Position numbers and translations under genes: made by a program. Positions 30,268 through 36,858 of a stretch of DNA of 64,000 nucleotides are shown one piece after another. The notes under the pieces are model-generated. The model was not told where the DNA came from, did not search any database, and saw only the letters and a program-made list of their open reading frames with translations. Position 1 is the first letter of the stretch. Each line of letters begins with the position of its first letter. The DNA lies in NCBI GenBank assembly GCA_001800135.1, contig MGUU01000016.1, positions 310,001 through 374,000 on the forward strand. The letters run 5' to 3'. The DNA is from Elusimicrobia bacterium RIFCSPLOWO2_02_FULL_39_32 (lineage in GTDB: Bacteria; Elusimicrobiota; Elusimicrobia; 2-02-FULL-39-32).

Positions 30268-30881
30268 GAAAATCTGCCGTAGAATTATTAAAATTACTGC
30301 ATTCACACCAGCTTCGTATCTTCACAACCCTAGATATCTTGACCTTGACTGGAATGAATCGTCCAGCAGCAACTCAGGCTCTCTGCCGTTTGAAAAAACA
30401 ACAGCTCTTAAGTAGGGTTAAACGGGGAGTTTGGGTCAATAAGTTAATTGAGAATCATAATCCTTTTGAAATCGTTCCTTTCCTTAGGAGCCCATGGCCA
30501 TCTTATGTTTCGCTTCATAGCGCGCTTGCGGATCATGGATTAATAGAAGAAATCCCTCATGTTATCTATGCAGTTACATCGGCTAGCCCTAAAAATTATC
30601 AAACAGATATGGGAGAGTTTCATATTCATCATCTTCCAAAGCATCTTATGTGGGGTTATGAAATTAAACAGATGGGGCAGGGATCTTTTCCTATGGCAGA
30701 CCCTGAGAAAGCGTTTTTAGATATGGTCTATCTGGCTTTGGTTCCTCGCTCGCCTATTGAGTTAGTTCAGAAGAGAGGAAGAAAGTGGCGCTTAAATCTG
30801 CAAAAGTTAAGTGAATATGCGCGGAAGTTTAATTTTCCACCTTTAATCACCTACCTGACTAAAAACAATTTATTTAGATGA
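30264..30881 (+). CDS. AbiEi-type winged-helix antitoxin/regulator
   Basis: 205 residues. The N-terminal 60 residues form a winged-helix pattern (FTTLDILTLTGMNRPAATQALCRLKKQQLL) followed by a wing (RVKRGVWV). The C-terminal part has the YVSLHSALADHGLIEE and FPMADPEKAFLDM segments typical of AbiEi-like proteins, which act as antitoxins and autorepressors. It overlaps the toxin by 4 bp and ends tail to tail with the lipoprotein gene, sharing the last 12 bp (30870-30881). Confidence 0.8.
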   Translation: MRKSAVELLKLLHSHQLRIFTTLDILTLTGMNRPAATQALCRLKKQQLLSRVKRGVWVNKLIENHNPFEIVPFLRSPWPSYVSLHSALADHGLIEEIPHVIYAVTSASPKNYQTDMGEFHIHHLPKHLMWGYEIKQMGQGSFPMADPEKAFLDMVYLALVPRSPIELVQKRGRKWRLNLQKLSEYARKFNFPPLITYLTKNNLFR

Positions 30882-31418
30882 AGTGTCGAATTGAGAAAAG
30901 GCTTTTTGACGGACAAAATCTTTTAGTTCCGGAGCGATTTGCATTCCCCCGAGATTCTCTAAAACCCAATTAAGATCCAATTGAGCTAAAGAATAATAGG
31001 TATTTGTATCTGGGTCTATCCAGCGTTCTGTAATTAAAACCCCAAGCAGGCTCGCCTCGGAAACTGTGGTTTGAGAACGGGCAATATCTTTTTTCCCAGA
31101 AGAGTCCTGATACTCTTTAAAAATAGTGGTTGTAAAAACACCAAAAATTTTTGCAATCTCAGCTCGGGCATGATTATCCGCAGCTTCCACAGCTAAAGAC
31201 CTGTCGGAAATGGCTGATACAAAACCAACTCCGGCAAAAATTCTTTTGCCTGCATTTTGAGTTGTAATCCACCCTCCTCCTTTATTCACCCATTCCGGAG
31301 CGCTTTTAGGGGCAATGGTATGTTGTTTTGCCGCGCAGCCGCTCATCATTAAAGATGCAATTGCCAGCATTATAAATTTATAACTAAAATTCCGATCCGA
31401 CTTTTTCAAAGTTCTCAT
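30870..31418 (-). CDS. LPP20-family lipoprotein
   Basis: 182 residues with a lipoprotein signal (hydrophobic core, then LMMSGC with Cys28). PEWVNKGGGW and FAGVGFV followed by a helical segment AVEAADNHARAEIAKIF match the LPP20/FlgP lipoprotein pattern, in which SA/AA-rich helices precede a beta segment. Likely periplasmic-facing and attached to the inner or outer membrane. It is the third gene of a minus-strand unit and lies 15 bp after the preceding gene. It shares its last 12 bp with the convergent antitoxin gene. Function in this organism is unknown; in Vibrio, relatives work with FlgO and FlgT in the outer membrane. Confidence 0.75.
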   Translation of the reverse strand: MRTLKKSDRNFSYKFIMLAIASLMMSGCAAKQHTIAPKSAPEWVNKGGGWITTQNAGKRIFAGVGFVSAISDRSLAVEAADNHARAEIAKIFGVFTTTIFKEYQDSSGKKDIARSQTTVSEASLLGVLITERWIDPDTNTYYSLAQLDLNWVLENLGGMQIAPELKDFVRQKAFSQFDTSSK

Positions 31419-31433
31419 AAATTTTCTCCTATA

Positions 31434-32498
31434 TTATGGGTTGGCTTCCTCTAAAAATTGTTGCTCGTGTAAAATTAATTGATCCTTTAGAGCTTCTGCG
31501 GCGCTCTTGCCAGCCTCCTCTAAAGCGTTTAACGCAGATTGGTTTAATTCTCTATGGAACCCTTTAGCATTCACATGCGCGGAAGCAATGGTTTTACCAT
31601 CTCCCTTTTTCTGCACAGAGACATTGCCTTCAGCAGTATAAACTCGATTGCTAAGAACCAAACCGCCCTTCATTAAATATATTTCACCCACTATCTCCAA
31701 ACTTGGATTTTCCTTTTGCAGCACATAGCCAAAGGGAGAAAGAGCCCCCATAAAACTAGAATTAAAAGCCAAAGCTCCATTTTCCAAACCTGACACTTTC
31801 ACGGAAAGAGTAAAGCCTTTTAAAAGCTCCATGGTTTTTTGGATCTCATTTTGAAGAAGCGATTTAAGTTCATTGGTATCCTTAATTTGCCCCTCAAAAA
31901 ATTCCACATCTTCTCCTACACTCTCCAAAATTTTACTTGCCTGCTTCAACATTCTTATTCCCAGCCAGACTTTTCCCTCTAAGGAGGCTCTTTTCCCTCT
32001 TCCATAAAGTTCTAGCGCGCTTAAACTTTGAGATTTCTTATTTTTTAACTGTCTTTCTCTTTCTTCCCAAGCAGACCCTTTAGAATAGCTGGTTAATACA
32101 TACACATCATATTTTTCCAAAGAAAAATTTCTATCCAAACGAGTCGTTTTCTCAAAATACCAATCCACTAATTGAACTCCAAGCAAATTAGATTCACTCT
32201 TAGAGCGCAGCTGTCTGGAAAGATGTTTTTCTAATTCTGTTGTTTCTTCCTGAAACAGAGAGCGCACCTGTACACCCACAAATTGAGAAATTTTAGACAG
32301 AGCGTCTTTTATGGCTGATTCTTGCGCTGCTTGCAGAGAATCACAGCTAGAACAGAGTCCGACAAAATAAAGAAATTCTTGAGATTGAGGTGGCTTTTCT
32401 ATCCACACAGGTTTTATTTTGGAAGAAGATTCGCGAATCAGCTGAGGTTTGGGGGCACAAGAAGGAAGAATAAAAAAAAGAGTTAAAATGAAACCCAA
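31434..32498 (-). CDS. LPP20-like lipoprotein with extra C-terminal domain
   Basis: 354 residues from a TTG start (no ATG or GTG lies in frame between the preceding stop and this codon). The lipobox ILPSC places the lipidated Cys at 14. IKPVWIEKPP, FVGLCSS and AAQESAIKDALSKISQFVGVQV form an LPP20-like first half of about 150 residues. The second half (about 200-340) has alternating strands and helices (LSVKVSGLENG...) that I cannot assign. It lies 47 bp downstream of the CsgG-like gene and 15 bp upstream of the next lipoprotein, so it is the middle gene of the operon. Export and lipidation are well supported; the role is not. Confidence 0.7.
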   Translation of the reverse strand: MGFILTLFFILPSCAPKPQLIRESSSKIKPVWIEKPPQSQEFLYFVGLCSSCDSLQAAQESAIKDALSKISQFVGVQVRSLFQEETTELEKHLSRQLRSKSESNLLGVQLVDWYFEKTTRLDRNFSLEKYDVYVLTSYSKGSAWEERERQLKNKKSQSLSALELYGRGKRASLEGKVWLGIRMLKQASKILESVGEDVEFFEGQIKDTNELKSLLQNEIQKTMELLKGFTLSVKVSGLENGALAFNSSFMGALSPFGYVLQKENPSLEIVGEIYLMKGGLVLSNRVYTAEGNVSVQKKGDGKTIASAHVNAKGFHRELNQSALNALEEAGKSAAEALKDQLILHEQQFLEEANP

Positions 32499-32545
32499 AA
32501 ACTGAGATTGAATTGTGAAAGACGATGAAAAATTAAAAATTTTAA

Positions 32546-33562
32546 CTATTTAACCACCCCTTGATTTTTTAATTCCTTAAGGTCAGACTGCATTCTTTTA
32601 ACGTTTTCCTGTCCCTTTAAATAAGCGGGATCCGGCTTAAAAACATAGGCTTTCTTCATCGCTTCTAAAGCCTCATCATACTGACTTACACACTGATAGG
32701 CTAATCCCAAATTCCAATAAGCTTTTGCAATGGTTCCTGCTTTTATCTCAGGATTCATCTCTGCAGACTTGGTTGTATCTTTGAAAACTTTCATAGCATT
32801 CGGATAATCATTAATTTGCACATAGCGAATCCCTTGTTCTAGAGTAGGAAGAGCTCCATCTTTAGCAAAAGCAAGATATACGGTTTCGCTCCAAGGAATA
32901 ATCGCTTTTGTAAAAATATTAAGCCCTTCTTTTAAAGCACAAGATAAGATCGCCTCTTTATCTAAAGGTTCAGGAGTGGCGTCTTTAGCTGTGGTTTTAT
33001 TGGTGCAAACCCCTGAAATTTTTTTACTCTTAATGATTTCTCCTGTTTCCACAGAAACCACATCCATGCTGCCTGTCACTGTTCCTACCCCCTGGCGCTT
33101 ATAATATTTACAATCATAGTCCTCGTAAATTGTTTTCCCTTCAGAATCTTTTCCTTTAGCCCTTTTACATCTCGTATTTTCTGAGGTCATATCCTCATTA
33201 TATTTTCCTTCCACATGGCCTGTAAAAATAACCGCGCTAGATAGAAGTTTTCCTATTCTTAATCTTTTAGATGAATCTGCTAGATCTGAATGAGAAAGGG
33301 TTAATTCTCCTAATATTTGACGAAGTTGGCTGCGATCTACCACCTTAAACTGTTTCGCTTCCACAAGCGTTTCTTTTAAACCGCCTAAAAATCCTTGAGA
33401 CATGTCCCCAGTCATTTCACCAATTACCACCTGTTTATATGGGGACATGTTTACTTCTGCGGGATGCATGATTTGTACAGGAATTTTAACAGCAGTCGCG
33501 CAACCTATTAAGGAAGGCATCAAGAATAGCGCAAAGAAAAAATTTATTTGCCTCTTCTGCAT
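32546..33562 (-). CDS. CsgG-like lipoprotein with C-terminal TPRs
   Basis: 338 residues from ATG 33562, chosen because it puts a lipoprotein signal at the N-terminus (MPSLIGC, Cys21); a TTG at 33598 would add 12 residues. Residues about 40-200 follow the CsgG/LpoB-type fold: VVIGEMTGDMSQGF, FKVVDRSQLRQILGEL, AVIFTGHVEG and GSMDVVSVETGEII. The C-terminal third (about 225-330) contains TPR-like helices (AYWNLGLAYQCVSQYDEALEAMKKAYVF). CsgG-like proteins usually sit in or at the outer membrane. First gene of a three-lipoprotein operon, so the products may form one envelope complex (inference). Just upstream lies the truncated vapC. Confidence 0.78.
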   Translation of the reverse strand: MQKRQINFFFALFLMPSLIGCATAVKIPVQIMHPAEVNMSPYKQVVIGEMTGDMSQGFLGGLKETLVEAKQFKVVDRSQLRQILGELTLSHSDLADSSKRLRIGKLLSSAVIFTGHVEGKYNEDMTSENTRCKRAKGKDSEGKTIYEDYDCKYYKRQGVGTVTGSMDVVSVETGEIIKSKKISGVCTNKTTAKDATPEPLDKEAILSCALKEGLNIFTKAIIPWSETVYLAFAKDGALPTLEQGIRYVQINDYPNAMKVFKDTTKSAEMNPEIKAGTIAKAYWNLGLAYQCVSQYDEALEAMKKAYVFKPDPAYLKGQENVKRMQSDLKELKNQGVVK

Positions 33563-33609
33563 GGATAAAATTATCTCACTTTCCTCTCGTGGAGTCAATC
33601 CTGCCGTTT

Positions 33610-33708
33610 CTATAAATCCTCTGATATTATAAGCGCATTTTCATGGTGACTATCTTCTGAATTAAGCAGAGCAAAAATTGCGCTTGTATCTAACAAAATG
33701 CTAGCCAT
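33610..33708 (-). pseudogene. Truncated PIN-domain toxin (VapC-like), first 32 residues only
   Basis: The reading frame begins ASILLDTSAIFALLNSEDSHHENA, the standard first strand and helix of a PIN-domain ribonuclease with the first catalytic Asp, then runs into TAG after 32 residues. Full-length VapC is about 130 residues, so the other catalytic acids are missing. Its ATG overlaps the end of the upstream antitoxin gene by 8 bp, as in intact vapBC pairs. The lipoprotein operon begins 48 bp further on, so the 3' part was deleted or replaced. Confidence 0.75.
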
Positions 33709-33862
33709 GGACATGCCTGCTTAATTCTTTATCTAAATCTAATTTGCCAAGCCGAAAAGAACCAATCAAATTTTTCATCTGTTTTCCCGTATAGATACGA
33801 AGCGTTCGTTTCCCTACTGAACGTAATGCGTCTCGTATAGGTTCTCTAGACTCTAAACTCAT
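33701..33862 (-). CDS. VapB-like antitoxin, orphaned
   Basis: 53 residues (MSLESREPIRDALRSV...). Short, basic, and overlapping a truncated PIN-domain gene, which is the basis for the call. The sequence alone does not clearly show a known DNA-binding fold. It starts 17 bp after the HigA-like gene ends, so it may be read from the same transcript. It could remain as a solitary antitoxin or regulator after loss of the toxin. Confidence 0.55.
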   Translation of the reverse strand: MSLESREPIRDALRSVGKRTLRIYTGKQMKNLIGSFRLGKLDLDKELSRHVHG

Positions 33863-33878
33863 AGAACAACCTCTCCCT

Positions 33879-34220
33879 CTAAGCAGCGACTAATTTTTTA
33901 ATAACTGGGACAAATTGTTTTGCCTTCTTTTCAGATATACAAAGGGGAAAGAATTTTAATCCAAGCGCCTTGGCCATCTTTGAAATACGAGAAATGGATG
34001 CAGATTGTAGTCCTCCGCCTTTGAGGTCCCGCGAAATAGCGCTTTTTTGGGTATGGAGAACTTTAGCAAGATCGGTATATGTCCAGTGTCTTCGTTCCAA
34101 TGCATTGAGTATTTGTACTTCAAGCTGGAATGCCGGCCATGTTTCTTCGAAAAGTTTTTTAAATTCTGGATCATCCATTTCACGATCAGCGATCGTTTTA
34201 AATTTTCCTTTAGTTTTCAT
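33879..34220 (-). CDS. higA: HigA-type helix-turn-helix antitoxin
   Basis: 113 residues. An XRE-type helix-turn-helix lies at about 44-95: TYTDLAKVLHTQKSAISRDLKGGG...SISRISKMAKALGL. The N-terminal ~40 residues, with DDPEFKKLFEETWPAFQLE, match the HigA-like antitoxins paired with Gp49-like toxins. The start ATG 34220 is preceded by AGGAGAAAACC. The toxin gene is upstream, the HigBA order, separated by 103 bp that contain a large hairpin. The protein probably represses the promoter at 34761-34787. Confidence 0.8.
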   Translation of the reverse strand: MKTKGKFKTIADREMDDPEFKKLFEETWPAFQLEVQILNALERRHWTYTDLAKVLHTQKSAISRDLKGGGLQSASISRISKMAKALGLKFFPLCISEKKAKQFVPVIKKLVAA

Positions 34221-34257
34221 GGTTTTCTCCTATAACACATTAATGTACAACCATTCC

Positions 34258-34330
34258 TGACTGAGCTTCAGCGAAGAAATGCCGCTTCATTAAGAAGTTA
34301 TAAGAAAGCGGCTTCGCTGAAGCTCAGTCA
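34258..34330. repeat. Perfect 19-bp inverted repeat between higB and higA
   Basis: TGACTGAGCTTCAGCGAAG (34258-34276) is the exact reverse complement of 34312-34330, and inside it GCCGCTT (34281-34287) pairs with AAGCGGC (34306-34312). The result is one long, strong hairpin. It includes the last codons and the TGA stop of the toxin gene (34324-34326). No U-tract follows on the minus strand, so it is not a simple intrinsic terminator. It could limit read-through, protect an mRNA end, or be the footprint of a palindromic mobile repeat. Confidence 0.8.
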
Positions 34331-34743
34331 TAGTAAGTACCCTCCTTAACACGTTTCAAATAGTCTTGTTTGTAACGAATGGCAATTTTTAAACATTCCA
34401 AGTCCAATTTCGTCATTTGTTGTGAATGCTTGCGATAAGCGTTAGTGATAATAACCTTTGCTCCTGCAATTGTGAAGTTGAAAAACCGTTCATCCCGCGG
34501 CTTAAAAGCATAAATTTTATTTTCCTTGTTTTCTATACGATAGAGTGTTAATGGAAATAAAGTCCCGTACGCGGAATCGCAAAATAGTTTTACAATTTGC
34601 AAAAAACGCACTCTAGATTGAGTTGAGAGCTCTTTATAATATTCCAGTCCGGGAAGTTTACCATCTTCCGTATAATACCACTCTGCCGTAAAGTAACGGC
34701 CACTATAGTAAATAAAACCTTCTCTATTAGGAACTATTAACAT
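34324..34743 (-). CDS. higB: HigB / Gp49-like RelE-superfamily toxin
   Basis: 139 residues. GKLPGLEYYKELSTQSRVRFLQIVKLF, then YRIENKENKIYAFKPRDERFFNFTIAGAKVIITNAYRKHSQQMTK, then a helix ending RYKQDYLKR, reproduces the layout of phage-derived Gp49-like/HigB mRNA interferases. AAAAGGAGTT sits 6 nt before ATG 34743. The two C-terminal Tyr are encoded within the inter-gene hairpin. Paired with the HTH antitoxin downstream. Confidence 0.8.
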   Translation of the reverse strand: MLIVPNREGFIYYSGRYFTAEWYYTEDGKLPGLEYYKELSTQSRVRFLQIVKLFCDSAYGTLFPLTLYRIENKENKIYAFKPRDERFFNFTIAGAKVIITNAYRKHSQQMTKLDLECLKIAIRYKQDYLKRVKEGTYYD

Positions 34744-34760
34744 TTTAACTCCTTTTAGAG

Positions 34761-34787
34761 GTTAACATATATGTGAACTATTGTCAA
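34761..34787 (-). promoter_or_regulatory. higBA promoter with operator palindrome
   Basis: On the minus strand TTGACA (34782-34787) is followed by an imperfect 18-bp palindrome (34761-34778, GTTCACATATATGTTAAC, one mismatched pair) that fills the spacer and reaches the -10 region (TAACCT at 17 bp spacing). This is a standard position for an autorepressor operator, most likely bound by the HigA-like protein. A strong ribosome site follows. Confidence 0.55.
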
Positions 34788-34837
34788 GGCGGCGCCGGGA
34801 TGGCTAAAATGGAAAATTCTTATTTTCATTTTTAGAA

Positions 34838-36772
34838 CTATTTTCCCTTGATTAACTTTGCTTTTAAGATGTTGAGTTTATCTTTTACAGGGGCTGTTAG
34901 GTCAAGATTAAGAACTGTTTGATAAGCTTTAATCGCTTGGCTAAATCTTTTTTCCTGAGTATATAGATAAGCTAAATTAAGATGGGCTTCGACCCGTAAA
35001 GGTTCTAGTTCAATCGCTTGTTGAAAAGATTTTTCAGATTCCTCAAATTTCCTTAAATTTCCATAAATAATTCCTAAATTGTTATAAAGAGAATAATCTC
35101 CTCTAGAATTTGACCTTAATTTCAAAGCTCTTTCATAAAAAATTTGCGCTTTGGAAAAAAAATTGTTTTGAAAATAAAAAAAGGCTAGCGCTTTAAGAGC
35201 CTCTTTATTTTTTGGCTCTAAATCAATCGCTTTTAAATAAAAACCTTCTGCTAAAAGATCATTTTGCTCACTTAAAATCTTCCCAAGATTATAATACACC
35301 CCGCTAACATTAGGATTTAATTGCAATGCCATCTGAAAAGCCAACTTTGCCTTCTCCAATTCTTTATTTTCCGCATAAAGCATCCCAAGATTATTTAACG
35401 CCCTGTTATTACTTGGATAGAGTCTGACTGCCTCTTCCCAAATTTCTACAGGATTTCTGTACAACTGATTCCTTTTCCAAGTTAATCCTGAAAGTAAAAA
35501 AATATAAAGCAGTAAAAAAAGAACCCTAATTTTTACCTGTCCCAAGAATGAAACTAAGCCCAAACAAAGTCCCCATAAAGGCAGGTAGAGCCTTCTTTCT
35601 ACCATGGCATCATAGATAGGGAAAAAACTTGAGGTGGGAAGCAGTGTAATTACAAACCACAAAAGAGAAAATAGAAAAATTTTGTTCTTCTTAAAAACAG
35701 TTAATGCGGCAGTCCCTAAAAATAAATAAAAAACTAAAGAATAAATAACTTTTAAGTCCAGCAGGCTTTTTATAGGCAGAATAAAATGATCTATGCACTG
35801 GCCGTGTGGAAATAAAAAAAGTTTAAGATAGTTTAAGACCACAACAGTTTGAGTTAAAAAATAAGAATAAGCCGACCAGCTTTTCTCTATTCCCCCTCCC
35901 ATAAAGCCAATTTTTCCAAAATAATAGTGTCTAAATAGGATGTAGAGTATTAAAATGACCCAGTAAAATAAATGAGCACGCCAACGATTTATGAACTTTT
36001 TAAAATCAGAATTGCTTAAGAAAAAATAATCATATAAAAAAACAACTGCTGGCAAGGTCACTGCAATTTCTTTGGAAAAAAGAGCCAAGAAAAATGAAAG
36101 GTAGGAACTTAAAGAGAATAAACGATTTTTTTCAAAAGCTTTTACAAAAAGTAACAGGGAGAGTAAATAGAAAAAAGTTGCTAAACCATCTGAACGGTTA
36201 CTGATATAAGTAACTACTTCTGTTTGGAGAGGGTGGAGCGCAAAAATTAAAGTAACGCCTAAAGAAAAAATATTTCCTAAACTGCTCACTGAACGATCCC
36301 CTAAAATATTGTCTGAATCGCCGCCTGAATTGTTTTTGAGAGTGGTTGTTTTTAAATGTCCATTCGTAATCTCTTGGCTCAAGGAAATTGGTATTTTAAA
36401 AGTATCTCTGGAATAAAAAAATATTCTCTTTGTAAGAATAAAGATAAGGAGAGCGGTCAAGCTATGCAGCAAAACATTGAAAAGATGGTAAGTGAAGGGA
36501 TTGTTAGCCCCTAAAGCATAATTAAAGATAAAGGTTAAAAATAGAATAGGGCGGTGAGGAACGTTACGGTTGGCAAGAATCTGATCTGTGCGATAAAGCA
36601 GCTTTTGAGGAAGATGGTCCCAGTTTCTAATATCTGGATTTTGAACAATATTGCTCCAGTCATCAAAAATAAAAGGCGCATTAAGGGAATTGAGATAGAT
36701 AAAAAAAGGGAAAAAAAACGCTGCTAAGTTTATCCAGAAAAATAAAGAAGGCTTGTTAATCAAGGAATTCAT
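34838..36772 (-). CDS. TMTC-like membrane glycosyltransferase (GT-C fold) with TPRs
   Basis: 644 residues. The N-terminal ~420 residues hold about ten membrane segments. The first loop carries FDDWSNIVQNPDIRNW and HRPILFLTFIFNYALG...YHLFNVLLHSL, the signature of the DUF1736/TMTC group of O-mannosyltransferase-like proteins, where the acidic DD pair is in the catalytic loop. The C-terminal part (about 430-635) contains five or six TPRs (NNLGMLYAENKELEKAKLAFQMALQLNP and similar). Inner membrane; may glycosylate exported proteins such as the neighbouring giants (inference). A TATAAT lies at 36788-36793, 16 nt before ATG 36772. The gene follows the end of the next giant gene by 86 bp and is in the same direction. 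Confidence 0.8.
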   Translation of the reverse strand: MNSLINKPSLFFWINLAAFFFPFFIYLNSLNAPFIFDDWSNIVQNPDIRNWDHLPQKLLYRTDQILANRNVPHRPILFLTFIFNYALGANNPFTYHLFNVLLHSLTALLIFILTKRIFFYSRDTFKIPISLSQEITNGHLKTTTLKNNSGGDSDNILGDRSVSSLGNIFSLGVTLIFALHPLQTEVVTYISNRSDGLATFFYLLSLLLFVKAFEKNRLFSLSSYLSFFLALFSKEIAVTLPAVVFLYDYFFLSNSDFKKFINRWRAHLFYWVILILYILFRHYYFGKIGFMGGGIEKSWSAYSYFLTQTVVVLNYLKLFLFPHGQCIDHFILPIKSLLDLKVIYSLVFYLFLGTAALTVFKKNKIFLFSLLWFVITLLPTSSFFPIYDAMVERRLYLPLWGLCLGLVSFLGQVKIRVLFLLLYIFLLSGLTWKRNQLYRNPVEIWEEAVRLYPSNNRALNNLGMLYAENKELEKAKLAFQMALQLNPNVSGVYYNLGKILSEQNDLLAEGFYLKAIDLEPKNKEALKALAFFYFQNNFFSKAQIFYERALKLRSNSRGDYSLYNNLGIIYGNLRKFEESEKSFQQAIELEPLRVEAHLNLAYLYTQEKRFSQAIKAYQTVLNLDLTAPVKDKLNILKAKLIKGK

Positions 36773-36858
36773 TTTAATTAGAAATGAATTATAGCAAACT
36801 AGGTAACAAGCGCCTGATGAATTAGTTTAACCGAGATTATGCAGATATTCTAGGAGCA

